A stretch of 64,000 nt of DNA. Origin: Apostichopus japonicus (taxonomy: Eukaryota; Echinodermata; Holothuroidea; Aspidochirotida; Stichopodidae). The stretch's first letter is position 1. Every line of letters starts with the position of its first letter. The notes beneath the pieces were generated by a model. It did no database searches and was not told the origin of the DNA. It saw nothing but the letters and a program-made list of their open reading frames with translations. Of the stretch, positions 21,783-34,114 are shown in pieces. The position numbers and the translations under genes were made by a program. The stretch is from positions 13,825,001-13,889,000 of the forward strand of contig NC_092561.1 in the NCBI RefSeq assembly GCF_037975245.1. Direction: 5' to 3'.

Positions 21783-24700
21783 CTGCAAAGAAATTAATGA
21801 AGATTTAATTGATAAAGACGAGCAAAAATGTATTATTGTTTCATTCATATTTGTAGGTGCTCATAACTTTCAGTTGTGTGCTGGCATTTGAGTCCAGTCA
21901 TAACCATTCGTAAAATTTAAGCACTTACATGAAAGCCTGTACAAATGTCGTATCAACGCTTTCTATGCGGTATGTGGCATGGATAAACACGTCAGTCTAG
22001 TTTAAACGTCGCTAGTATATAGTTTTTGAAGACTTGGTAATCAGATATTTGTGGTAAAAGCTGGTTAGGGTTAAAAAGTAATGACAAGGTCGTCGAGATC
22101 CAGGTCGGGAAAATCAAATCAAGTTTCTAAAGTCTTCATTTGTCCGTATAGCAAAACTGAGGATAAATATTCTTCATATCGTATTTCCCAGAACACCCTG
22201 CTTTTCCATTAACATTAAGAAGCAAATATATCGTAATTATATGTTAAACACATGGCGTTACTTTCGTATTATATAACATATGACCAGTAGCGTGCAGAGG
22301 ATTTCAAAGGTGGATGTGTGTGGGGGAGGAATTATACAGCTAGGAGCTGAACCTATAAGAAAGGGTCCGAGGTCTGTACAATATTTTTTGTGGGTTGTTG
22401 GGGTTCATGTAAAATTAGAGATAGGCGGTCTCGAGCCTGACTAACCAGAGAAAGACATTTCCTTTCTTCACAAATATATTCTTACTGTTGAAGAATTTCT
22501 CCAAATTAAAATAGGATAGGCCTATTCAAAATATAGCAGTCTCGACTAAGTTTCATTATGTGGTGGTAAACAATTCTGCCACTTGCAAAAAGTTCTTCAA
22601 ACTATCGTATGATATTTCATTTCTGGTGTTGGTGATTAAGTGATGAAGCCGGCTCATTATTAGTGGCCTCTGAAGGTTCCCAAGTTCACATAAATTGTCA
22701 CAGTGTAAATTTCATTATCACATCTGAATCAAATATGAAGCATTGCAGATAAGACCGCTGGTTGAGTTATATCTCTACCTAGTATAACGTCCCTTTCCTA
22801 GAATACCGATGAATTTGTCGCATCGTTGAAACTCGACAAATTAGACTACCTCTCAAAGAGATGTTAAAAGAAAGTCCAAAAGAAATGTTATTTTTTGACT
22901 GATTTGAAAGTCTTACAGTACTCTGAATTAGAGTGCAAGTACGAGTGCAAAGCCATTAGCACGAGTATTGAGACCTGTACTTCGTAATTCGAATATGGAC
23001 TTGAGTACTAAAGAAACTGCCCCTGACAAAGTTACGTCAAGTTGAACACTCATAGTTATTTCAGCTGTCTAAGTTCTAATGTGAAACCGCTTAATGAAAT
23101 AATGAATCAGTTGTAGACGTCTTGAAGCTCTAGAGATTTTCGAAGTTGTGTAACCTTGTGTCGCGTGGCTCTATTTCTACGTTTTACACTTGAACAGGTA
23201 TACTTTAGTCCACCTACCCTCTGAAGAAGAGTAACTTATAAGAAAGTCAGCCTCAGTCGGAATGGTAACTTTCACTCCAACTGATGTCTCAAGTGGCTCC
23301 TCATAGTCCGTCGCGGCGCTACCAATCATTGCTGAAAATTCAGCCGTTCCTCCACGACACGCCTGCAAAAATAGGAGGGCAGTGAACATAGTTTAACCAT
23401 GGAGCTAAAATGGTTAACGCAATATTTGTAGCACGTTGCTGTTCACTGTGAACTTTAGATATGGAGTATTAACTCCAAATAGCTAAAAGATGTCAAAATT
23501 TAACCTTTAAAAATTGTTACAAGATTGAGTGAGTAACCAACTTTTTCTCAACCCATTTTAAGATTCAGAAAATTTCAGTTTATTTGACACGCATTTGATC
23601 ATATTTAAGCTATTTACTTGTTGTCAGTTGTGTTCAACATTTTACCACGTTTTAAAATAATAATGTCACTCATAACTTTGTTCTGCGCTATTCCCAAATA
23701 AAAATATATCTAGGACGACATTGGAGTAATTTGAAGGCAGGTGGAGGAGTGCTTGGGTAAGAGCACAAAATGGCGCAGTCATATTCGATATTTTAACTAT
23801 ATTATAGTGGAGTACAAGTTTGTTTTGAATTATCTGAACAAAAATTCCCTATCATCTTCCTGTTCCTTAGCAAAGTACGTCAGAAAGTTTGCGAAGGAAT
23901 TCTTAATATATCTAACATCTCATTTTCTGAGGAAAGAGAGGCATCAACTCGTCATCAGATCACGATATGCACAATTTGTGTGAATGGGCCCCTGTTTTTA
24001 TGACGGGCGCGTTATCCAATATAGAACACATTGCTATTTTAAGTTCATTACGCGAATTAAAAAGAGATTTCACTGAGATTCTGAGGTTACAAATGTCAGT
24101 TACTTAGTGGTCACTGACAGTAAATGGATATATGGCTTCTTAATACTAGACTGGATGTAATAGATTGTATTCCATTCAGAATTCGTCAGATTTCATGCTG
24201 GTTTTCATTTGTCTAACTGATCACTTGGCAAGTAACCCAACTGGATTGTTGTCACTCCTATGCCACTGATGGTTGTACTGGATATGTAGCTTCCTATACT
24301 CCCAAAAACACTTGTGATAGAACCCGTCTGCTCCCACACAACGTAGTTGCCGCTCGCTTTGCGTCACGTTGTTGTTTATGCCAGAGTTGCCTCTCTTGGG
24401 TTTTTTATAGCTTAGTTATCTTGTAACTTTTGTATTTTACATTACTACTTTGTGTTAAAGGTTCCAGCCCCATTGTTAAAATGGGTCCCTGAAATCTTAA
24501 ATATGACACTGAGAAAATATTAACAAAAATAAACGTTTACAGATTAATTTTAGTGCATGGTTCTTTCAAAAGCTCTGTGTGGATGCGTTTGTGCATGTTT
24601 TTTTAGGGATTAATCAATCGAAAATAACTTAAAATACGTTTGAATTTTAGTGTTTATACGTCAATAGAACGTTGAAAGATATAGAACATGAGGACAATTC

Positions 24701-26529
24701 AGGAATTGCGTATGTTATCGCTAACGCTATTCATGCACAATTGGTTATGGGCTACATAGTACAATAACATGTTTAAATTCACTAACACCTTCAATCATGA
24801 TCGCTGCACTGAATAAAAACACATTTATCCTTTTACCCATAGAATTTCAACCTCAGTCATCATTGTAACTATGTATGTCGTCAACAATTTAAAACGTTCC
24901 AAGTCTATGCCACATTTAGCCGTTTATCCATAGCAAATCTCACTTTTCGCTTCATTCGAGCTTCTGAACTTTCATTCTGAAGTCCTTAAGCATAAGTCCC
25001 TATCATGGGGCACCTTATCCTAACTCAAAGTACAGTGGTTGAGTAGTTAAATAGATTTACTTCCATGTAGTAGCATTAAAATTTCATATTTGAAATCATG
25101 CACCGTAATAACAATATATTTCTTAAGGTTGCAAGTCTATTAGAGGTTTTCCCTTGCAAGAAAAGAAAATACACAATTAGCTTAATTTGATCTATGACCA
25201 TTCGATGATCTTTAACCTCATTGAAATACGTAATCAAATATGTAGATGGAAGTTAACATACCCATCATACCTAGGAAGGTTGTAAGTTACTTCAATGCTT
25301 CCCGTTTGGGAGTTATATGTAGTATCTATATTTGCTAAATTTGTAGACAAATAATGAACACATTGGTATAGTCAAAGTTAAAACTCAATCGTAAGGTAGA
25401 CAACTTCGTCTAATTCATAATGGCACCAACTTACTTGGATGATGAATATCTTTGGTTTTCCAATAAGTGTACTACAGTTATTCCCTCGAAAAATATCGAA
25501 TACATCATCATTGAGCCGCAACCACGTCCTGTTCGTCGAATGTACACTACCATTGTCTCTAAAACTTTCTGGATCACCGTCGCTTCCATAAATGATGCCA
25601 TCATCACCATGTGTAAGAAACACACACAAGAAGCAGTCGAAATCTGAATGATCCACTTTGCTGGCTAGAAAAGTGAGACCCGTTACTACATTCATTGTAA
25701 AATCAATATACATCTCTAATCCAGTCAATGAAAATGCATAGGATTTTTTGTTTAGTAATTTAATTTGTAAGTCCTCCCAGGTAGCAACTGGTCTTAAATA
25801 AAAGATATGTTACGAAATTATAACACACATTAGTTTTATCTGATTAACGGGTACTTACCTTTACCACTTTTAACTAATAAAGCTCTAAGCATAGGGTGTT
25901 ATAACCTTATCATTTATTTTTTGATCAGCAACTCCTGAGATCTACGTGCTTGGAATTCTAAGATCTGTCATATCAGAGATTTTGTTTCATGTTTTAATCA
26001 CAGTATATGACAAATATTAGATAATGCGATATAGACAATGTATAATGAGACGCCCGTGATTAGATCACGACATACCACAAATAAGCTCGGGGTGGTAATG
26101 ACGAGCACCTTATTTCCTATCAACACAGAATAAATCTTTCAAAATTTTCAAGCTCAGCCTCCTTGTCCCTATTTGCGTATGTCGAACTCGCTCCGCTGGG
26201 AAGTAAAATTGAGACGCAAATATGATATTGGACTAAACGCAAATTCAGAATCAAGACTATAAACTTATTGGTAATTTGGACACATGTAGATAGAGCCTTT
26301 TATTAACCCTTTACCTTCAAGCAGAATATCACGGATTTCACTGGCAGTATAATCATCATGTACGCGTACTTTGAAACCAAGATTCGTGAAGGTTTCTTTC
26401 AGGTTGTCTCTGTCTTTTCGAGTACCTTTCCTGTCGTCCATTTTTTGAAATATGTCATTATTAAAAATGTGAGCAAAACCTCGTGTCTGTTGTTGCATAT
26501 CATAGCGTAAGTTGAAATGTATCGCTGAC
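21547..26529 (-). CDS. Caspase copy B, complete from p20 start to stop
   Basis: Peptidase C14 caspase. Minus-strand exons are 26529-26315, 25664-25435, 23362-23218 and 21782-21547. Order of motifs: RGFAHIFNND; the S1 Arg in DRKGT; FKVRVHDDYTASEIR; DHSDFDCFLCVFLTHGDDG with catalytic His; the long loop after YGSDG; VFDIFRGNNC; KPKIFIIQ|ACRGG with the catalytic Cys; linker with a single Asp (AATD|Y); IPTEADFLISYSSSEG; YYSFRELYKGTWFIQDL (p10, S1 Arg in YYSFR); QMPCFLSKLTRQL; stop at 21547-21549. Splice phases are as in A and C. The donor after exon 2 is CAA|GTAAGT. The 5' end is uncertain: the position of the ATG used in A and C is ATC here. Units B and D are near-identical paralogues. No frameshift, so it is probably functional if a start exists upstream. 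Confidence 0.88.
21783..23217. other. Caspase B intron between exons 3 and 4
   Basis: Non-coding; near-identical to 60789-62209 in D. A transposon-end-like sequence lies at about 22282-22330 with relatives in A (about 366) and D (about 61288). Confidence 0.65.
23218..23362 (-). CDS. Caspase B exon 3: active-site Cys, linker, p10 start
   Basis: 145 bp, TTTTTGCAG acceptor and GTAGGT donor. ACRGGTAEFSAMIGSAATDY then EEPLETSVGVKVT and IPTEADFL. The only linker Asp is in AATD, a plausible maturation cleavage site. Confidence 0.9.
23363..25434. other. Caspase B intron between exons 2 and 3
   Basis: Non-coding. This is the shortest version of this intron; it lacks the composite transposon of A and the roughly 4-kb LINE-bearing insertion of C, so it approximates the ancestral state. 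Confidence 0.65.
25435..25664 (-). CDS. Caspase B exon 2: catalytic His-Gly
   Basis: 230 bp, acceptor TTTTCTAG, donor GTAAGT after CAA (Gln). Encodes SKVDHSDFDCFLCVFLTHGD, the extended loop and DVFDIFRGNNC up to FIIQ. Confidence 0.9.
26315..26529 (-). CDS. Caspase B exon 1: N-terminal p20
   Basis: 215 bp, acceptor TTACTGCAG, donor GTAAAG. Reads SAIHFNLRYDMQQQTRGFAH, IFNND, DDRKGTRKDRDNLKETF and YTASEIRDILLE. The sequence is more diverged from A and C than those are from each other. Confidence 0.88.
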
Positions 26530-26637
26530 CTGCAGTAAGAAACATACAGGATGCTGTCACAATTTAACAATAAGGGCTTGTCAGGTGGTTTCGCGTGTTG
26601 AAGGTATACATAAGGTTCGCATAGAACGAAATCGTAC

Positions 26638-26672
26638 AGGGATCTATTTTTGGAGGGCACTGAGACACTGAT
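26638..26672 (-). CDS. Possible upstream coding segment of caspase B
   Basis: Aligns with 7951-7985 (A) and 49164-49198 (C); reads ISVSVPSKNRS in the frame that joins exon 1. The initiator position is ATC, and the donor is GTACGA rather than GTAAGA. Either translation begins in an unseen upstream exon, spliced at TCTCAG|TG, or this copy has lost its start. Confidence 0.3.
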
Positions 26673-27872
26673 GCCTTTTGTGAAATTGAGAAATTTGCCA
26701 CATAAGGCTTGGAGTCATTTGACGTGCGTTACTAGACTGGCCGCCTTATTGTTGGCCGCACGGAATATTTAAGACGCTGCCATTTGGATTACTGATTGTA
26801 CTATTAATATCAATGTTAACGCCTTAATGATCTACGGAAGGCTCCAGTGGATTACGGTACTTACCTCGGGCGGCCGCACCGGCCTAATTAAGATGATGCC
26901 AGAGTAGAGAATGGTCTTTCGTTCTACGGGAGACGTTAACACTGATTGCGTCGAATGACACATTAAAAACCATTGTTGCAAAATGTAGCACCTTTTTGCA
27001 TCCAAGCAACCTCAATTATACACAATATAGACACTTCCCAAGGACGGTGCTCAATGAAACCGTCCAAATTTTCAGTAAACGCACTGCATTCTTAAGAAAT
27101 TTCTCCGTATGGGTCTTAGCCGAATCATGCGTATTGTGAACGGGGATTTACTATCACTATATACTCCAACGTGCGTGTTGATTTACACAAGGGTAACCCG
27201 AGATTTATACTCACGGTTCATCCTCACGTATACACTTCTTTTTTTCCCTAAAGACGTAATCGCTAGATGGGATATCAGCTACAGCCATGTTGTCAGGTTA
27301 CCTCCAATGCACAGGACAAAGAGATTCGTGTTTTAATATCCGGTGATCTATTTGAAAAAGACAACATAAGATGATAATGGAAGACATCTTAAAACAGAGT
27401 TTCTGCAGTACATATTTTTATTAAATTTTTGGGTCGTAATTTAGAGCTTTATTTTATCTTCCTTGCTCTCTATACAAAAGGCTTCTCTTTCGGTTGTAAT
27501 TGTAATGGTCTTTTTCTGAATATTATGCCCGTTTCCCTGTGTTCGCATTTGACCTATTTTATTAAACTTCAGTTTCACCATCGAGATGGAAAGATTTGTT
27601 ACAAATATTTTGCATTTATAAAGAGAATGGCTTTAGAAATATAATCATCGAGTTATAGCTCACTGATATAACTAAAAATCTGATCAAGACCCTCGGGGTT
27701 GATCTGACTGAACTTTAACACCATTAATTTCCTGTTTACAACAAAATACCTTTCAATCAAGTTTGGGCAAGAATCATTTACATTTTTTTGTGACACATAT
27801 AGTACTTTACACCACACTTGACAACCGTATTCCTTTGTATCAGTTTTGCTGAATTTAAGACAAAATGGAGTG
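26673..27872. other. 5' flank of caspase B
   Basis: Collinear with 7986-10400 (A) and 49199-50960 (C). It lacks the TA repeat and the TTAA element of unit A. No gene seen. Confidence 0.55.
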
Positions 27873-27880
27873 ATTGGATA

Positions 27881-28272
27881 CAGTGGCGGAGCGTCCATAC
27901 GGTCGGGGCGAATGCCCTACCCCCCCCCCCCCCCCCCGACGGACTCAAATGTACTGCTGGCGCCCTTTTCAGCCCTTAACACTTGTTACTTATTCGTGAT
28001 TATTGACTTTTTTATTGCGCTCTCATCTACTTATTGACATTTGTCACATTTTGTTGGTGCAATTTGGCGATGACACCTATTTATTCTTCGTTTATCTGCA
28101 ACTTAGACAGGCCCGGAAATGGTCATTTCCGGCGATCTATGGAGTATCTTTACTCAAAAAAATTATGTACGCTACGCGCCAACCTGTGGTGGCGCTCCGC
28201 TTAGATAGTGTCGAAAGCGCCCCTACAGACCATTCTCGCTCCTCCTGACCAATTCCCCTAGCTCCGCCACTG
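27881..28272. mobile_element. hAT-type MITE with intact 8-bp target duplication
   Basis: 392 bp bounded by perfect 12-bp inverted repeats CAGTGGCGGAGC (27881-27892) and GCTCCGCCACTG (28261-28272). Both sides carry the octamer ATTGGATA (27873-27880, 28273-28280). Units A (about 10405) and C (about 50965) show the uninterrupted site. No transposase. A C run of about 19 bases lies at 27919-27937. Part of the interior (28110-28200) resembles GC-rich blocks at 3050-3130 and 4260-4340 in opposite orientation. Confidence 0.92.
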
Positions 28273-28280
28273 ATTGGATA

Positions 28281-30290
28281 GGCATACCAAATAGTTTACT
28301 TGTAAACTAGATGTACTGACAAGAACTTCAACTTCTATTTTCTTGACCTTTTTCTTACCTCTTTCTTTCCCCAATCATGACCACCAAAATGAAGCAATCG
28401 CACATTTCCATGTTACTATGACTAACTTCTCAGTCGAGATCAAGCGAGTAAATAGCATACCCCAACTGGGTTAGGCAATTTACCTACCAAATCCCAGATT
28501 TTCCACCGATTATTTTTAAACACCCGATTAAACACCCGATTGTTTTAAACACCCAGTAAATCGAGCTTTCCTATTTTCTAGTCAGTAAATTATTTTGTAC
28601 ACCATATCTCGATGATTCGACTGTCTTAGTACACATACTTTTTCACGTGTTACGGTAGACAAAACTGTAAAAATGTAATTGTTTGTAAAGGAAATAAATA
28701 GTCTCATTGAAAAGAACAGTAAAACTAAACGAAACCACTAAAGTGTCCAAAGTTGAACGTATAACATTGTTTATAGGCCCATGTATGTATGAAATTCCAT
28801 GAAACGCATAAATTACTCATAAATCACGCGGATGAGATTTGATAGGTTCATAAATAGTGCGGGCAGATAGAATGCTTTCACATATGGTTTGAATTACCTG
28901 CAACGAAAGTAAACGTTTTGTTTTGAAGTCACAAGCAATTTTATTATTTAACGTATGGATTACATTTTACAGGCAATGTAAACTTTCCTGATGCATCAAG
29001 CCGTAGAACCCTCATACTGATTACGACGTGACTGCAGCTTTTGTATCATAAACGCTTTACCAACTTCAAGCACACTTTTGTTTTGTAAATTCTTTGATAT
29101 TTCATTACCGTGAATCACACCTTTAGAAATTCAATACAATAAATGTAAAATCTTGACATGGCCGATACCCGGTTGTGCTACTTTGCAGACTGTCACTATA
29201 GTGTAAATATTAGAATAAAGAGAAACTTACATGAAACGATAATTTTGCACCAACCATTTCTTTTTAATTGTTTCCCTAGCCATGAATAAATACAAACTTG
29301 AGCAATGCGATGCGTTGTACCGTGTGATTTGAGCTCGTTTTAATGACTTGTTTAGTACAAAGCAAATCTTAGTCAACGCAGCCTAGGCATATCGCGTGAA
29401 TATACTGTGGTGAGTCGTATAACCAGACTAGTTGGTTTTCTACAAATGTCCGCATCATTAACGTAAAACCCCGGATAGGCCAACCAACCCATACTGGCGT
29501 TACACAGCGTTAGTACAATGAAAGATAGTAGCACATTGCAGTACAGTACTTTTGTTTCTTAAAGCAGCTTTTTGCGTTTTGTCGCCTTTTGACATGTCCA
29601 TCAAGTTTCTTACACGTATTCATCACAAAACAGCAAACTACGATATTAGCTAAGTTTGTCCATGCCAAGAGAGTTAATTGGCAAGTAATAAGGGACTCCT
29701 GCAGATAATGAGTACAATGTCTTCTGTCAAATTCCGAATTTAAAATTAACTGCATGCAGTTCCCATATCCACTAGAAACGGGAAGAAATTACTCACCGCC
29801 GCACGTCGACCCAGGGGTAAAACATTTTTATAACCTAAGATTTTATACAAGTGGACTTCAAAACAAAAGCATGGCTGCGACCGGTGATGAATAAAGCCTA
29901 CCAAGAGAGTTAGCGTCCCTTTACGAAACGGCCAGCTCTTCATCAATGGCTAGCTTTACATTGAACTGTGCGAAAGAGTTGACCCTGAGTTACGTCTTCG
30001 CGAATCGCAGCCGGTAAAAATGCCGGACACGAGTGCCTATAGTGCTACTAACTTTCGAACATTTCTAGTTATTTGTGTTTACAGTATGTATGGTTGCTTA
30101 ATTGTATATTTGTATTGTTGTTTATTTGTGTAATAGTTTACCAACTCTTACCTACTCCTTCTGTCTTCCTCAAGCAACTAAGTTTCTGCAACATCTAGGC
30201 ATAATGATCTCTTGAGTCGTAATTTAATTGACAACTAGATACATCCTGATCATAATTATGCTGATAGTAGCACGGCCTGCCCATACTTTG
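28281..30290. other. Unit B flank, collinear then rearranged
   Basis: Up to about 29150 it follows 10430-12280 of unit A with deletions. 29555-29755 is an inverted copy of the right half of the TTAA element of unit A (starts TTAAAGCAGCTTTTTGCG at 29559), and its second end was not found. The rest is unrecognised. Confidence 0.5.
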
Positions 30291-30299
30291 CTGTCTCCT

Positions 30300-31960
30300 T
30301 TAGTCTCGTTACATTAAAACAGGGCGACTCGCCATTTTCCACCAAGCACATAAATGCTCGAAGCGTATGGCAAAACAACGATGATGTATTTCACCTAATG
30401 TTTGGTCTATCAGACTGTGCCACTTCCGCTGTTGCTAATACTGAAACCAGGATTCACAACAGTACCCTACCAGAATTTACGATTCTAGCGCTACTTTAAT
30501 TGATAACATTTTGTGAAATGATATTTCTTTTCTTACCATGTCAAGGATTCTTGTGTCAGATGTCAGTGATATTTTCCCATTTTTTTGTTCAGTAAGGACT
30601 CACTTGAAGCGTGCCCAAAATGATGGCTCATGTTACACATTCAAAAGGAAACAGTTTAATTGAGGACAAGGTACATCTGGCATCAGCGTTTTACCATTTC
30701 AGATGTCAATGCTGCTTGCAGCTATTCCATCGATGCTTTTAAAACGTTATTTGATAAAAACGAAGAAAACAATTTATCAACATTTTCTCCTTAATCGTAC
30801 TTCTCTCAATAAACTGAAATTGACAAGTTATAAAAACAAACTACTAATAAAATTCGACAATGTAGAAAGGCATATCATGCAAAACTGTTTGATAAAAATA
30901 GACACCATCTGAAAGAAACTTGAAAGGTAATACATGCAGAGATGATTTCAAAATTATCAAAGTTGGAGATGAAATCACCGACGGTATTAATGATATATCA
31001 CAGATGGTTTCCATACATTAGTATTGGCATTTTTTTAGATCTATCCAAGGCATTCGACACTGTGGATCACATAATTTTGCTTAGTAAACTGCAAATTGTA
31101 GTCTAACCCAAGGCTCCATTTTTGGACCTCTGATATTTCTTGTTTACGCAACTGATTTTTGTAACTACTCATCTGTACTCTCCTTTACCTTATTTGCAGA
31201 CGACTCTGGTACACTTATCAACATAAAGACCTCATATCCGGGCACGTACAGTGAAACATTGAGCTAAAAAGGGTTTCATTATGGCTCAAAACCAATGAAT
31301 TAACATTTAATATTTCTAAAACCAAGTTCATAGTTTTACCATTCTTTGAAGCTTGGTTATTTTTTTGAGTGCAACAAAAAAAAAAGATTGTAATAAAATG
31401 AATAAGGCCAAATTCCCTGGCATTCATATTGACCCACCTAGAAACACCATATCGATATTCTCTGTTCTAAAATGTCAATATTATTTAGTATATTGTATAA
31501 AATCAGCTATTTCGTCCCAATTAATATAATTAAATCCTTGTATTATTCACTTATTCATTCTCAACTATCATATTGTAATATTATATGGGGAGACACTTAC
31601 ACCTCGTACTTGAATCGTTTATTTATGTTACAAACAAAAAGCCATTCGTATTTTAATTAATTCTAATTAACGTGCATCAATCGAATTTCTTCACTCAAAG
31701 GATTCTCAATTTATTTGACATCTACATATTACAAGTGGCTATTTCCATGTTCAAGTATATAAAGTGGCTCTTACCGCTTAAGTTTTTTATTCAAGCCAGT
31801 GCCATTTTTAACACACTAATGGTGGGGATGGGTATACGTGTTAATAAACAGTTACTATGATTTTTAAGATTATTCCCAACTGGAGTAAGCACAGAAAATA
31901 TACTACGAATGAATGTTGGCGAAACATGACAACACATCCTACTCTTATACGATATGTATA
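30300..31960 (+). mobile_element. Degenerate non-LTR retrotransposon (endonuclease C-term plus RT)
   Basis: Plus-strand frames, interrupted by stops: 30340-30600 reads like the end of an AP-endonuclease domain (SATLIDNIF, then SRILVSDVSD). 31030-31110 gives IFLDLSKAFDTVDHIILL, the RT palm motif A. 31110-31230 gives QGSIFGPLIFLVYATDF and FTLFADDSG, the catalytic ADD region. 31472-31660 gives IIKSLYYSLIHSQLSYCNII and WGDTYTSYL. Internal parts are missing, so it is dead. It is confined to unit B. Confidence 0.8.
31030..31660 (+). pseudogene. Reverse transcriptase palm/thumb fragment
   Basis: Contains the D of LDLSKAFDTVDH and the FADD box but has frame breaks between them and after LSKLQIVV. 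Reads in the opposite orientation to the caspases. Confidence 0.8.
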
Positions 31961-33200
31961 TAACCATATGGTAGCCTATCGTTCAAACACCACGCTGTTC
32001 CACACACTGTAAGCAACGTTTCCGCTATTGATTTTGTGCACAATGAGTGCGGAGGATGCTTCAACGAAGGTGTAGCAGTTTCTTAGCCGTATACTGCAAA
32101 TAAAATTATCGGAACCTTTTTATAAAATTATTTGAAGCAAGAAAATGTTTGCAACTTGTTGTTGAACTCCTTGCAGATTGTTTCAAGGCACGCAATGATT
32201 CTTTGACTTTTATGTTTATGTAAGTGCAGAAACAATGACCTTTTACGTTTAATGCTTGTTTACAAACGTTATTACATGTATACACAGGACACTATATATT
32301 TTTAAGATTAATTTCGTCCTGGCTGAAACTACTCATCGAAGAAACCATATCGAACTGCTGACTTAGATAAAATGCAGCAAAGGTGATAGCTTGGGGTATT
32401 TGGGATAAGCAGCAGCTACCCAAATAATTTGCTAAAAACAAGAACGAAAGTTCAGCAATTCCTCTTGCTAGTTTGCGTTTCTCTATGTGGGAACATTGTT
32501 GCGGGGGGGGGGGGGTTATCCAACGACTTTAACCTTGCTCCGACTCCCCCTCTCCGTATGCCGAGTCGATTCTTTATGTAAGAAAACACGGTGTCGCCAC
32601 CAGATACCCTACATGAGAGTCGGCTCCAATGAGCCCAGGGCAGTTCGCATAAAATCTTCCTTCATCTCTGTCCCTTCCAAGAAAGGTTCAGGTAATTTCC
32701 TAAGGAAGTCTTGGAAAATTTTGAATTCTCCTTGCCCAACTACATACAAACAGTTTTGGTTATACTAGATCCGCGCGTACTGAAGTATCCTAGACTTATC
32801 TTCCTCTTTTATGGATGTGCTTTTCTACGAAGAAGTACTGATAGAGCTATCTGCAATTACTTCAATTTCCACAATCATTGATTTTAAGTTTGACTTTGAG
32901 TATATTTCAACAACGTATCATTTAAAAATTTAAAGCGTTCCTTGGGATATATAGATAGTCAAGTTGAAAAGATAACATTATCTTAAGACAAGAGAGGGCA
33001 GTTTATAACTCAGTTACGATTGTAAAGCAGTTCCTTCTCTCTCTCATTCTCCTGTAGCCCCTGGCTCTCCCTACTGCCAACATCTACTAGAGAGTTCGTT
33101 GATCTCGACTATACAACCTTTATGACGTTCGATTCCGGTTTTAACCTTCATCTTATTAAAGCTAAACTGACATCATGAACGAAAGCTCTGCTTTTGCCAA
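31960..33200. other. Rearranged part of unit B
   Basis: 32440-32770 matches 12760-13010 (A) and 53280-53560 (C) but in reverse orientation, including the G run at about 32502-32514. No coding evidence; the ORF at 32487-32768 and its counterpart on the minus strand of C differ in frame and length. Confidence 0.5.
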
Positions 33201-33214
33201 ATACATTCATAAAA

Positions 33215-33293
33215 ATGCATCGAACCAACTCCGACCCGAAGAATTTTTCGTAGCAGTCGCGTGTGTTGCAGTCGATGTTTGCGCCTGCCTTTA
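33215..33293. repeat. Decayed fold-back element
   Basis: Matches the 14250-14332 hairpin of unit A (caccgaaccgactgcgacc region and gcgcctgcctttaca end) but the arms no longer pair well. Confidence 0.55.
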
Positions 33294-33708
33294 CACTGTT
33301 AGGTATGTGAAACTGAAATATCCGGATGTGTTGAGGGACGCGAAAGAGAGTTCAATATGGGAAGGTTTTAGTTGGGAGGACGTCGAGGGGAAGTGGGTCA
33401 TGTGACCTTACATTGAGGGTAAAAATCACTAATTACTACAAAACATTTCGAAAAATGGATCAATAACGAAAATGGAGAACGGTAGCTCTTTTAACAAACA
33501 TGACTCACTAAGTACTTATGACACGTTTGAGGTCTTCTACAAAACTACATGCCACAGCCCACTTAGCTTACCCGCCCGAAATTGTTTCATAGCCGTATAA
33601 CCTCCGGTCCCATAATGTCCGGATAATCCTGGTTTCAGTGGTTCTGTTTGGTAGACGCCACTAACGGACTTCAGGCTAGTGCACACTTTTCATAGGCCTA
33701 TACTTGAT

Positions 33709-34114
33709 CACCCGAACCGAATTGTACAGTTGCTTATAATAGCGTTTTCGACTTGAATATATTGCGCATTTATATGCATCTGTGTTATAACATGATAACA
33801 CGTGTTATGCTAGAGGCACATTTTATTGCGGCCGTGTTAAAAAAATATAAAAATATAAAACTATAAAAAAATATAAAAAATATAAAATATTAAAATATTT
33901 TATATTATATAAACAAAAATAATAATAAATAAATAAATAAATAAAAAATATATAATACCACAACGATTTACTGTATTGTATCTTTAACATATCTAGCTCT
34001 CGCATGCTCCCAAAACATAACACGTGTTAGTGTGTTATAACACCCTGGCATATAAATGCATAATATGCTACACGTTAAGAACAAATATAAGCTCACACCT
34101 TTTCGGCTTGGGTG
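33709..34114. mobile_element. 406-bp MITE with about 100-bp inverted repeats and 7-bp target duplication
   Basis: Starts CACCCGAACCGAA and ends TTCGGCTTGGGTG. Inverted similarity continues for about 100 bases, through GCATTTATATGC and TGTTATAACA to the ATAACACGTGTTAT palindrome. ACTTGAT flanks both ends (33702-33708, 34115-34121). Unit A at about 14718 has the uninterrupted site. The centre (33838-33960) is extremely A/T-rich. No transposase; superfamily not assigned. Confidence 0.88.

Larger units (their letters stand above)
17133..25149. repeat. Recent segmental duplication, copy 1 (unit B)
   Basis: Nearly identical to 55941-64000 in the same orientation, from the shared start (tgacaaaacatgtcaaaatg) through the p10 and linker exons to the right edge of the window. 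Differences seen by eye are scattered substitutions plus a few larger indels: 54-bp repeat number, about 85 bp near 19560, LINE interior near 20300, an extra block at 20450-20690, and about 150 bp near 24430-24580. Confidence 0.9.

Noticed and set aside
32487-32768. 93-residue ORF with CRHQIPYMRVGSNEPR
   Set aside because: Related stretch in unit C is on the other strand because the segment is inverted, with frame and length not conserved; it looks like a repeat, not a gene.
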